Positions 40,890-48,749 of a DNA stretch of 64,000 bases are shown piece by piece. The notes under the pieces are model-generated. The model was not told where the DNA came from. It saw only the letters and a list, made by a program, of their open reading frames with translations, and did no database searches. The position numbers and the translations under genes were made by a program. The DNA lies in the NCBI GenBank assembly GCA_017432725.1, contig JAFRIQ010000035.1, positions 1-64,000 of the forward strand. Reading direction: 5' to 3'. Source of the DNA: Bacillota bacterium. Lineage in GTDB: Bacteria; Bacillota; Clostridia; Peptostreptococcales; Anaerovoracaceae. The stretch's first letter is position 1. Each line of letters starts with the position of its first letter.

Positions 40890-43058
40890 TCAGACAGCGG
40901 ATACATCGCCTTTTATATTTATCCTGTGCGAATATACGTTGAACACTCTGTACCCTCCGTCCTCGGGAAGATATTCGGCCCAGTAGGTTATTATCCCCCT
41001 GAGTTCATGGGCGATCCTGTGTCCGCTTTCCGGGTCTACAAGATATGCTCCGCTCTTTTCTGCGTTTTCTATGACGGACGAGACGTCTTCCGTAAGGATG
41101 AGGTTGTCGTCCATCTTTTTCTGGAGCTTTTCGTCTATTGTCATGTCGGCAAGTCCGGCGATGTCTCCCTGATCGTTTTCGATACCGTACTTTTCGGTCA
41201 GAGCCTTTTTGAGCTCATATCTGTTGGTCCTTCTCTGCTGAAGCGTCGGGACCCCGCGTTCTTCTCCGTTTATGCCGAGTATAACGTCCAGTATGTGCCT
41301 TACGCTCTTCCCTCTGGAAGCGAAAATATCCCTGCAGTTGGTGCAGTAAACGATGTAGGGAAGTTCGCTGTCTCCCATACGCTCCTTCACCTGTTTTTCC
41401 ACCATATTGCGGTTCACGTCATAGACCTGGTTTCCGTAGCTGCAGCACTGGGTCTCTTTCCCGTGGTATCTGCTCTCCTCGAGCCTGAATCCCGCGGCTT
41501 TAGCCATTTCCCTGACCTTGAGCTGCATTTCAGGATAATCTCTGGATGAACAGGGATCGAACACCGCTGCGCTTTCGAAGGGGAGTTCCTTTTTTTCCGG
41601 AACGTCTATGACGTCGTAAAGCATTACGACTTTCGCGTCGTCTATGCTGTTTTTAAGTATTTTATGACACGAGGGGCATACGGTGACTATGACCGGACGT
41701 CCGGCCTTTTCCCAGTACTGTCTGATCTTTTCGTGAGCCTTCTCCATTCCTTCGTCGTCGCCCGTCCATTTGATCGGAGCTCCGCAGCATCCGAGAAGCA
41801 GCGAAGTGTCGGGATAGCGGGAAAGGAGCAGTTCGTAGCTCATGCTCACGTATCTTGGATCGGAAGCGCCTGTCTGGCATCCTGGGAAGAACATATATCC
41901 GGAGGATCCTTCTTTGGGCATATGGAAAAGAAAAGCCTTTTCCGATTCCGCGAAAGCATAGTCTCTCAGCCAGTAATCGTGATAGGCGTGAGGTATGACG
42001 CCCTGCTTGAAAAGTGTCTTTTTCGTCTCTATGAGGAACGCTCCTATGTCTATGCCCTTTGGACAGATCTCCTTGCAAAGACCGCAGTCCGTACATCCGC
42101 TGATCTGCCTGGTCCCTTCTCTCGTATCGACGTGTTCGAAAAGGTTCAGGGTCATGCCTATGGCACGGTTTAGGTCTATGATATCGCTGCCGTAATCCTT
42201 GAGCATAGCGCAGGCTTCCATGCATTTAGAACAGTCGCATCCCGTGCATTCGCCCGCCATCGCCCTTGCTGCCGGCTTGTCTATCTGAACCTCCGGAGCC
42301 TCGTCCTTTTCTTCCGCGGAAAAGACTTCCGTTTTAAGCGGCTCGATCTCTTTCAGGTTCCCCGTCTTTATATACCAGTCCAGCTGCCTGTATATATTCT
42401 TCCCCGCAGTTATGCTGTTTACCGCATAGCTGCCGGGCTGGACCCTGAATATTTTATCTCCGGGAAGCTCGGTATTAGAAGCGTTGACGATGAAGTCGAA
42501 AGCCGAAGTGTCCACGGAAGCAGGGGCAACGCCCGTTACGAATTCGCAGGAAGAATACTTGAACTGCCTGAGTATGCCGTGGGACACGAGTTCTTCCCCG
42601 AATCTTTCCGCTATTTCAGGACACAGCGTTCCGCCCTCTTCGAAAACGGTGACGGCGTATCCGGCCTGAGAGAACTTAAGAGCCGCAGCCATACCGGAAA
42701 GCCCGGAACCTATGACAGCGATCTTCTTGCTTTCTATGATGCCGCCGAAACTCGCTGGGTCCTTCTCAAGGAACAGTTCCGTAAGAAAACGTTCCAGTCC
42801 TTTGATGTCTACTCCGTTTCCTCCTATGGTAGAAGCGCATTTTTCCCGGCAGGGGGCAGGGCAAAGCCTGCAAGCTATCTCCGGGAACAGCACAGCCTCT
42901 CTGTACAGGTTATACGCACCGATGAAACTTCCCTTTTTGATCTTTGCCATGATATCCCTGACGTCCAGTTCAAAGGGGCAAAGTTCGTTGCAGGGAGTTA
43001 TCTTCGATCCGTGTATGCACTGGGTAAGATCTGTTGTAGTCTGTTTTTGCTCTGTCAT
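40890..43058 (-). CDS. FAD/NAD(P) and Fe-S cluster oxidoreductase with two CCG domains
   Basis: 722-residue multidomain electron-transfer protein. Order: N-terminal Fe-S segment as in GltD/dihydropyrimidine dehydrogenase (C23, C27, C63, C66, C70, C74); dinucleotide-binding GSGLSG at 117-122 with a truncated flavin domain; a cysteine cluster CTGCDCSKCMEAC (271-283) and a 4Fe-4S motif CTDCGLCKEICPKG (322-335); two CCG domains as in heterodisulfide reductase HdrB (C424-C425 with CPSC 461-464; C538-C539 with CTNC 572-575); and a C-terminal domain (about 655-722) I do not recognise. Similar proteins accompany molybdenum hydroxylases; it lies 76 bp after one here and probably takes its electrons. 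It has its own SD but shares direction. Confidence 0.8.
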   Translation of the reverse strand: MTEQKQTTTDLTQCIHGSKITPCNELCPFELDVRDIMAKIKKGSFIGAYNLYREAVLFPEIACRLCPAPCREKCASTIGGNGVDIKGLERFLTELFLEKDPASFGGIIESKKIAVIGSGLSGMAAALKFSQAGYAVTVFEEGGTLCPEIAERFGEELVSHGILRQFKYSSCEFVTGVAPASVDTSAFDFIVNASNTELPGDKIFRVQPGSYAVNSITAGKNIYRQLDWYIKTGNLKEIEPLKTEVFSAEEKDEAPEVQIDKPAARAMAGECTGCDCSKCMEACAMLKDYGSDIIDLNRAIGMTLNLFEHVDTREGTRQISGCTDCGLCKEICPKGIDIGAFLIETKKTLFKQGVIPHAYHDYWLRDYAFAESEKAFLFHMPKEGSSGYMFFPGCQTGASDPRYVSMSYELLLSRYPDTSLLLGCCGAPIKWTGDDEGMEKAHEKIRQYWEKAGRPVIVTVCPSCHKILKNSIDDAKVVMLYDVIDVPEKKELPFESAAVFDPCSSRDYPEMQLKVREMAKAAGFRLEESRYHGKETQCCSYGNQVYDVNRNMVEKQVKERMGDSELPYIVYCTNCRDIFASRGKSVRHILDVILGINGEERGVPTLQQRRTNRYELKKALTEKYGIENDQGDIAGLADMTIDEKLQKKMDDNLILTEDVSSVIENAEKSGAYLVDPESGHRIAHELRGIITYWAEYLPEDGGYRVFNVYSHRINIKGDVSAV

Positions 43059-43072
43059 TGCAATACCTTTTT

Positions 43073-43102
43073 AAAAAAGCCTGCCGCCGTTTGGCGGCAG
43101 GC
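43073..43102 (-). terminator. Terminator of the aldehyde oxidoreductase gene
   Basis: Strong stem GCCTGCCGCC/GGCGGCAGGC with six T residues on the minus strand. The downstream oxidoreductase gene therefore depends on readthrough or a promoter hidden in this short gap. Confidence 0.85.
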
Positions 43103-43134
43103 ATTGATACTTTATGCCTTATCCGGCTCTGTTA

Positions 43135-46059
43135 TTAGGAGTAGTCCTCCATAACAGTGTTCTTGTCGTCATCCTTTGCAGGCTTGAGTCCGCGCTCTTC
43201 GAGGAATTCGTCGAGTTTTTCTTCGAGCTCTTCGATCTTTTCGTCAAGATCGTAGTTTCTGTAGTATGCAGCGGGCATCGGAACGGGTTCACCCTTTGCA
43301 ATGTGCGCAAGTCCGTCGAGGACCTTCTCAGGAAGTGCAGGCTGTTCGTAGATCCTTACGCCGGTAGCGTTGTAGATACCGCCGAGGATTGCATAGTTCT
43401 GGCCTGCGAAGAATATCTCGGAAAGTCCGTTGGAACCGAACGGTGTGCCGGGACGCGGATAATCTTCGAGGAAGTGTACTTCGAAGTCGTCAGGAACGTT
43501 TGCAGCGCTTGTAAGTCCGCATCCGTTGATGTTTCCGTACTTCTTGTCTTCCAGATAATCTTCTGTAAGAGCATATCCGATGTTCTGTACGATACCACCG
43601 TAAGCCTGGCCTTCTGCTCCGAGCCAGTTACCGATGATTCCGCAGTCTGCCCAGGATCTGTATCCGAGGACCTGAGTCTTTCCTGTCTTCGTATCAACTG
43701 CAACATGTGCAACGTTGAATGCGAATCCCGGAGTAGGCTCCTGCTGGCCCTGAGAGGAGAACTTGTCTCTGAAGAATGCTGTCTTCTGAGGATCCTGGAT
43801 CTGGTATGTTGCCTGATAGAGAGTATCGATACCCTCAGCTACCATCTCATCGTATGTTCTTAAGCTGCCGTCTTCCTTCTTCATTGCAGCGATAAGGAGC
43901 TTTGCAGCTTCGTTGATAGCGCCGCAGTTCATAACGAAAGATCTGGACTGTGCGGAAATACCGGAGTCGGGGCTGTTCTTGGAGTCGTTGATATCGATGT
44001 GGATCCTTTCAGGCGGAATGTTGTAATCCTTGAAAGTCTCGAGCATGGTGATCATGTTGCAGATATCTCCGCCCTGTCCCATCTCATGGTATGTGTTGTG
44101 TACGTAGAAGCAGTTGTCCTTCCTGATCTCTACGGATGCGGAAGCCTTGTCCCATGTACCCATGGTCGGGAAGAACGTTGCCATGGAGATACCTACACCG
44201 TGCTTTACTGTATCCGTGCTGAGATCCTTGACCTTTGCCTTGAGCTCTTCATAGTAAGGCTTTGCAGCAAGCATGATCTTCTCCATCATGTGAGCGTTCT
44301 TGTAGACGCCGCCGACAGGTGATGTCTGCTCGCCTCTCATGAGGTTCTTGAATCTGAAGTCGAAGGGATCCATACCTGCCTTCTCAGCCAGCATATCCAT
44401 CAGCTGCTCTGTGAAGGTGTTGGTCTGAGGCATTCCGAAACCTCTCCATGCTGTGCAGTGGTTGTTGTTGGAAGAATACATCTGGAAGAATCCGCGGATG
44501 TTAGGTACGTAGTAAGGAGTACCGACTCTGTTGTAGTTTCCGTTGTCGGAGAACTCAACATATGCGCCGTGGTCGCCGGCTACGCTGAACTTGAGTCCGT
44601 TGATGTGTCCTTCTTCGTCGCAGGACATCTTTGCGTTGATAGTTGCAGATGTTCTCTTTCCTGCATAGTGGCTGTGCTCTTCCCAGGACATTACGAGGGA
44701 AACAGGAGCATCGACTGCTCTTGCAGCGATAGCTACCATAGCCTGGTCTGTGTAGTCGCAGGACCATCCGAAGGATGCGCCGACTGCTCCGTGCTGGAGT
44801 ACTCTTACCTTGTCGTCAGGAAGACCGATGGTCTTTCCGAGAAGGGCGTGGTTTCCGTAAATGGACTGAGACTTGCACTGGATAGCCAGGTTGCCGTCTT
44901 CATCTTCGTATGCGATGAGCGCGTCGCCTTCGATGGAAAGATGCGGCTCATGCTGTACGTAGAAGTGACCTTCTACGCTGTAAGGTGCTTCTTCGATGAT
45001 GTCTGTGGGGTTCTCGCCCTTGATGGAACCGAGTTCGGTGTATACGTTGGGGAATCCGTTGACAGACGGTGCGTCAGGTCTGAGTGCTGCTGTGGGAGCT
45101 GTGAGTTCGGGCAGCTGTTCGAAGTCCATTGTAACTTTCTTTGCTGCTTCTCTTGCGTGCTCTCTCGTGTCGGCTACTACCAGAGCGATAACGTCGCCGT
45201 ATCTCTTGATCTTCTTGTCGCAGAGGATCTCTCTTGTAGGAGCGGATACTACGCTGCTGGCGGAGAACTGGTCGATCATGTTCGTTCCGCCGAGTTCGTT
45301 TCTTACTGTGTCTCCGGTGATGACCTTTACGACGCCGGGCATCTTCTCTGCTTCTTCAGTGTGGATAGCAAGGATGTTTGCGTGTCTTGTTACTCTGGGC
45401 TGAACTACTGCTGCGTGCAGAAGTCCCGGAGGCATCTTGAGGCTTGCGTCTTCGCCGTAGTCAAGAGTACCTGTGACTTTCCCGAGTCCGGAAGGTCTGG
45501 GCATTCTGGAGTTGTAATATCTGCCGTTGTTTTCTTTTTCTACATCGAAGTCGAGTGTAGATTCGTCTGCTTCACCGCGCATAACAGGAGCTGCTGCCAT
45601 AACTGCATCGACGATCTGTTTATATCCTGTGCAGCGGCAATAGTTCTTGTGATCGTGGAACCACATACGAACTTCTTCTCTCGTGGGAGAAGGATTCTCT
45701 GCAAGCAGTCCGTAAGCTGATACGATGAATCCCGGGGTGCATATTCCGCACTGGAGTCCGCCGTATTTGAGGAATGCTTTCTGCAGGGGGTGAAGATGCA
45801 TCGCAGTACCGATACCTTCGATAGTTACGATCTGGTCGAAGTCTTCGATCTTCTTCATCTTCTTTGAGCAGGCTCTGACTACTTCTCCGTTGAGAACTAC
45901 AGAGCATGCGCCGCATACGCCTATCCCGCATCCGATCTTTGTACCGGTAAGTCCGATACGTCTAAGAACGTCAGCAAGGGAATCGTTTTCATAGTCGTAT
46001 ACGACCATTCTGTCGGCTCCGTTGATGTTGAGCCACTGTTTCTTTAAACGATGTTCCAA
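43135..46059 (-). CDS. Molybdenum-dependent aldehyde oxidoreductase (MOP-like)
   Basis: 974-residue single-chain xanthine-oxidase-family enzyme, close in layout to Desulfovibrio gigas MOP. Two [2Fe-2S] sites: C44, C49, C52, C64 and C104, C107, C141, C143. Molybdopterin-binding domains follow from about residue 180, with FRGxG-type CTAWRGFGMPQ, YHEMGQGGD and the catalytic glutamate E881 in GSNGLSEIFF. There is no FAD domain. About 60 residues beyond the MOP end form a charged, probably coiled-coil tail (DEKIEELEEKLDEFLEE). The start is TTG at 46057-46059, directed by AGGAGG. Expected reaction: aldehyde to carboxylic acid; substrate unknown. Confidence 0.92.
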   Translation of the reverse strand: MEHRLKKQWLNINGADRMVVYDYENDSLADVLRRIGLTGTKIGCGIGVCGACSVVLNGEVVRACSKKMKKIEDFDQIVTIEGIGTAMHLHPLQKAFLKYGGLQCGICTPGFIVSAYGLLAENPSPTREEVRMWFHDHKNYCRCTGYKQIVDAVMAAAPVMRGEADESTLDFDVEKENNGRYYNSRMPRPSGLGKVTGTLDYGEDASLKMPPGLLHAAVVQPRVTRHANILAIHTEEAEKMPGVVKVITGDTVRNELGGTNMIDQFSASSVVSAPTREILCDKKIKRYGDVIALVVADTREHAREAAKKVTMDFEQLPELTAPTAALRPDAPSVNGFPNVYTELGSIKGENPTDIIEEAPYSVEGHFYVQHEPHLSIEGDALIAYEDEDGNLAIQCKSQSIYGNHALLGKTIGLPDDKVRVLQHGAVGASFGWSCDYTDQAMVAIAARAVDAPVSLVMSWEEHSHYAGKRTSATINAKMSCDEEGHINGLKFSVAGDHGAYVEFSDNGNYNRVGTPYYVPNIRGFFQMYSSNNNHCTAWRGFGMPQTNTFTEQLMDMLAEKAGMDPFDFRFKNLMRGEQTSPVGGVYKNAHMMEKIMLAAKPYYEELKAKVKDLSTDTVKHGVGISMATFFPTMGTWDKASASVEIRKDNCFYVHNTYHEMGQGGDICNMITMLETFKDYNIPPERIHIDINDSKNSPDSGISAQSRSFVMNCGAINEAAKLLIAAMKKEDGSLRTYDEMVAEGIDTLYQATYQIQDPQKTAFFRDKFSSQGQQEPTPGFAFNVAHVAVDTKTGKTQVLGYRSWADCGIIGNWLGAEGQAYGGIVQNIGYALTEDYLEDKKYGNINGCGLTSAANVPDDFEVHFLEDYPRPGTPFGSNGLSEIFFAGQNYAILGGIYNATGVRIYEQPALPEKVLDGLAHIAKGEPVPMPAAYYRNYDLDEKIEELEEKLDEFLEERGLKPAKDDDKNTVMEDYS

Positions 46060-46399
46060 GTTGTCCTCCTAAAAAATATTTTACAAAAATACATCTGTAA
46101 TATTATACAAAGATTGCCATTGATTCGCAATATTAAGCAAACTATATAACGCCCATTTCCGAATCATTTTTTGCCCTTTTTCCTGCTCATCGAAAGCCGT
46201 GTTTTTTCCTTTTTAAGGAAACGCTCCAGAGACTCCCGGACAATGTATTATGATAGTCCACAAGCAAAGGCTTTTTGTGGCCATGTTTTTTGAATAATTA
46301 TACAAAAATAGCCTCTATGTCCAATTTCTGCTTGTTTTGTAATTTTTTTTAATATATCATTGATACCGAAGCAAGAATGTACTGAAACGGAGCAACGAA
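46060..46399. other. 340-bp divergent intergenic region
   Basis: AT-rich, no gene seen. It holds the aldehyde oxidoreductase promoter (46102-46130), a second TATAAT-like element on the minus strand at 46297-46302 in a repeated context (GGCTATTTTTGTATAAT versus GGCAATCTTTGTATAAT), an inverted repeat CCACAA/TTGTGG (about 46258-46280), and the upstream region of the TetR gene with an AATATATCAT stretch. The repeat and inverted repeat are candidate operators. Confidence 0.6.
46102..46130 (-). promoter_or_regulatory. Promoter of the aldehyde oxidoreductase gene
   Basis: TTGCGA (46125-46130) and TATAAT (46102-46107) on the minus strand are 17 bp apart, 43 bp before the TTG start. Good match; a related TATAAT element lies about 195 bp further upstream. 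Confidence 0.7.
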
Positions 46400-46993
46400 A
46401 TGGCAAAATTATCAAAAACCGAAAAGGCTATCTGCAAGGCGATGATGGAGCTTCTGAACGATATTCCCTTTGAGAGGATCACTATCAGCGAGATAGTGAA
46501 AAAGGCAGACGTCAGCCGTTCGTCTTTCTACAATCACTTCAACCAGAAAACGGATATCATCAATTGCATAATAGACAATATCTGCGATGAGATGTCAAAG
46601 GAAGAAATGCTTTTCGACAGAGAAGTGATAACTACCGATTCTCTGTCCGGCATGAGACTTGAGCGCCTGAACAGCTTCCACCGCCACAAAGGCGATTTAG
46701 TCCTGCTGTACAAAGCTGGGTTTGGAAGCAAGTTCACCCTTACGTTTCGGCAAAGGCTTTATGAAGTTCGGACCATGTTCGATTACGAATTCATAGATGA
46801 AAACGGAAAGCACATCGTGCTTTCAGACGGACCTATCTACGATCTCAGGGTCTGGAAAAACGTCAACGAAACTATCGCCAATCTCGAACTGTATTATAGG
46901 TGCTTCTCTACCCTTTCCGCCTCCGAATTCAATGACCTCATAGAGCGCGCATACCGTCTCACGGTAATCGGAGGTTCCCGTAAAAAAGGCTGA
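46400..46993 (+). CDS. TetR/AcrR-family transcriptional regulator
   Basis: 197 residues. The N-terminal helix-turn-helix is typical (AICKAMMELLNDIPFERITISEIVKKADVSRSSFYNHFNQKTDII, residues 10-54). The C-terminal ligand domain is not specific to a recognised subgroup. It is divergent from the molybdenum aldehyde oxidoreductase across a 340-bp regulatory gap, so control of that gene is the simplest inference. A GGAGC SD precedes the ATG and a terminator follows. Confidence 0.9.
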   Translation: MAKLSKTEKAICKAMMELLNDIPFERITISEIVKKADVSRSSFYNHFNQKTDIINCIIDNICDEMSKEEMLFDREVITTDSLSGMRLERLNSFHRHKGDLVLLYKAGFGSKFTLTFRQRLYEVRTMFDYEFIDENGKHIVLSDGPIYDLRVWKNVNETIANLELYYRCFSTLSASEFNDLIERAYRLTVIGGSRKKG

Positions 46994-47031
46994 TGCGCCT
47001 TTGGAACGGACACCTTTTACGAAGTATTTCA

Positions 47032-47066
47032 AACAGACCGGCACTGAGCGTACCGGTCTGTTTTTT
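47032..47066. terminator. Terminator after the TetR gene
   Basis: AACAGACCGG/CCGGTCTGTT stem with an eleven-base loop, followed by TTTTT on the plus strand. It also lies directly after the small ORF on the minus strand, where the T-run is weaker, so it may serve both. Confidence 0.8.
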
Positions 47067-47207
47067 CTAAAAGTTTACGAACTGAACTATAGCAGCTTTG
47101 ACAAAAGCTTCTCTCGCAGCCCTGTTTTCCTTAGGAATGGGGAGTTCAAGGTTTTCCACCAGGTAATCCAAACCATCCGGGAATTTAGAAATATCGTATT
47201 TTTCCAT
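47067..47207 (-). CDS. Small 46-residue protein downstream of the URO-D-fold gene
   Basis: Short frame starting ATG at 47205-47207 and ending TAG at 47067-47069. It begins MEKYDISKFPDGLDYLVENL and ends KAAIVQFVNF. A strong GAGGAG SD lies eight bases upstream and the URO-D-like gene ends 18 bases before the ATG, so it is probably the next cistron. No family is recognised. It is soluble, acidic in the middle and helical in appearance. It could be a small partner of the URO-D-fold protein. Confidence 0.6.
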   Translation of the reverse strand: MEKYDISKFPDGLDYLVENLELPIPKENRAAREAFVKAAIVQFVNF

Positions 47208-47225
47208 GTCCAAAGTCTCCTCTCA

Positions 47226-48413
47226 TCAGCATCTGTAATTTCTTACATAATCGCATACCGCAAGGACATTCTCTCTCTTGCCGTCGGCTCTGAATGTTCC
47301 TATCTTGGTCTGGGTCATGATATATCCGCCTTCTCCGCCCAGCTCCTCGCAGAGCTTTTTCGCAAGATCAAGGCATTCCTCCTTGGTACCGCCTCCGAGA
47401 AGAACATTATCCATGCCTCCGACGATGGCGCACTTCGGGAAAGTTTTTCTGAATTCGAAAGGATCGTCCATTTCAAGCATGAAGGTGAGCGTACCCTTTT
47501 TGTAATCGTTGAAATAGTCTGCGAACCTCATGATCGCGCCCTCCGTAAATATGGAGAAGGTGCAGTCTTTTTCCTCGATAACGTCGATAAACTGCTTGAA
47601 CAGAGGCCAGTAATACATATCCCACTGTTTCATATTCATGAAATTCTGGCAAAGCATGGTCGTAGCGAAGTCCCACGCCACGCTCATATCCATACCCGGA
47701 TCCAGTTTCTTTATGGCCTCGAGCTGAGGACGGAAATTCATCTGTTCGAGCGTATCGAGAAGTTTACCCAGTTTTTCCGGGGCTCTTCTCATATCCAGAG
47801 CCATTCCCTTGAAGCCTCTGATGTATGAGAAGATGTTCTCTATAGGTATGGAAGGAGGCATTACAGGTCTTGCATAGGACGGAAGACCGTATTCCTCGTC
47901 GCATATCTTGTTGATCTTGCCCGAGAAGGCAAAATATCCGTTTCTGGCGTTGATGGCGTTCTGAACGATATCGAAAGCTCTTTCGGGATCGGTCCACCAG
48001 TCGTATTTCTTCGCCATGCCCTTTTCCCAGATGAACTTCCAGTAATCGGATGCCATTTCCTCCAGTTCATCCTGCTCGCAGTAGTTCTGATCCACATGGT
48101 TTATGGATTCGTTTTCATCGTCTATATCATAGCTCTTGCATTCCAGAGCTTCGTAAATGAGGAAAGGATTCCTCACTCCCTTGTTTACCAGGAAATCGAA
48201 GTTGTACCTTTCCTGATGTTCCCTGACTATGCGCTCCATCAGGTCGTAATCTCTCATCGCTTCCGACAGGGTGCAGTGGGTATCACTGTCGAATACCTGC
48301 CACAGCTGAAACATGGAAAAATGCGGTATACGTTCCACTTTCTCCCATCTGCTTGCGCTTCTTATCAATCTGAGCCTTTCCTTTTTCAGGGCTGCAGCTT
48401 TTTCAGTTTCCAT
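47226..48413 (-). CDS. Uroporphyrinogen decarboxylase-fold protein
   Basis: 395 residues, assigned to the URO-D/methylcobamide-methyltransferase superfamily from its C-terminal barrel pattern (FPKCAIVGGMDNVLLGGGTKEECLDLAKKL ... GGYIMTQTKIG). It lacks the PxWxMRQAGRY motif of true HemE and the His-x-Cys plus late Cys zinc site of MtaA/MtbA methyltransferases. Many members act in corrinoid-dependent demethylation, but no corrinoid protein gene is nearby. SD AGGAGG-like. It lies between the small ORF and a small membrane protein gene 14 bp upstream. Confidence 0.75.
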   Translation of the reverse strand: METEKAAALKKERLRLIRSASRWEKVERIPHFSMFQLWQVFDSDTHCTLSEAMRDYDLMERIVREHQERYNFDFLVNKGVRNPFLIYEALECKSYDIDDENESINHVDQNYCEQDELEEMASDYWKFIWEKGMAKKYDWWTDPERAFDIVQNAINARNGYFAFSGKINKICDEEYGLPSYARPVMPPSIPIENIFSYIRGFKGMALDMRRAPEKLGKLLDTLEQMNFRPQLEAIKKLDPGMDMSVAWDFATTMLCQNFMNMKQWDMYYWPLFKQFIDVIEEKDCTFSIFTEGAIMRFADYFNDYKKGTLTFMLEMDDPFEFRKTFPKCAIVGGMDNVLLGGGTKEECLDLAKKLCEELGGEGGYIMTQTKIGTFRADGKRENVLAVCDYVRNYRC

Positions 48414-48427
48414 CAGCTTTCCTCCCT

Positions 48428-48673
48428 TTATCTCTTCTTCTTATGCACTTGCTTTTTGGGCTCTTCTTCTGCAGGCTGTTCGGACTGTACTATCTTTGAG
48501 AACATGAACACTCCTATCATAGCCAACATATAGCAGCCCATCTGAATGAGCATTACCAGTCCGCCGCTAACAAATTTCGCCGCAAGAAATGCGCCGATTA
48601 CGGAAATAATTATTATTCCCAGACACATATACGTGTCGCTGCGTCTGAATACTCTTTTTATAGTTTCCTTCAT
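48428..48673 (-). CDS. Small two-helix membrane protein
   Basis: 81 residues. Two hydrophobic helices at about 15-33 and 39-59 are followed by an acidic then basic tail ending in HKKKR. It lies 14 bp upstream of the URO-D-fold gene in the same direction and 22 bp downstream of the transporter terminator. Its SD is weak. No family recognised; it might anchor or assist the transport/catabolic module. Confidence 0.65.
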   Translation of the reverse strand: MKETIKRVFRRSDTYMCLGIIIISVIGAFLAAKFVSGGLVMLIQMGCYMLAMIGVFMFSKIVQSEQPAEEEPKKQVHKKKR

Positions 48674-48690
48674 TATCGTCTGCCTTTTAA

Positions 48691-48724
48691 AACAATACCT
48701 GTCCGTCTCGGACGGACAGGTATT
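48691..48724 (-). terminator. Terminator of the GPH transporter gene
   Basis: AATACCTGTCCGTC/GACGGACAGGTATT stem with a three-base loop followed by TTTT on the minus strand, 26 bp after the transporter stop. Confidence 0.8.
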
Positions 48725-48749
48725 AAATTAACGTTAGAATTTAAGCGTT

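Noticed and set aside
46060..46399. Molybdenum cofactor riboswitch upstream of the aldehyde oxidoreductase
   Set aside because: The mapped-looking promoter lies only about 40 bp before the start and the region lacks the conserved multi-stem Moco motif as far as I can see.
47226..48413. Calling this gene hemE
   Set aside because: The defining N-terminal PxWxMRQAGRY motif is missing and no heme biosynthesis genes are near, so only the fold is claimed.
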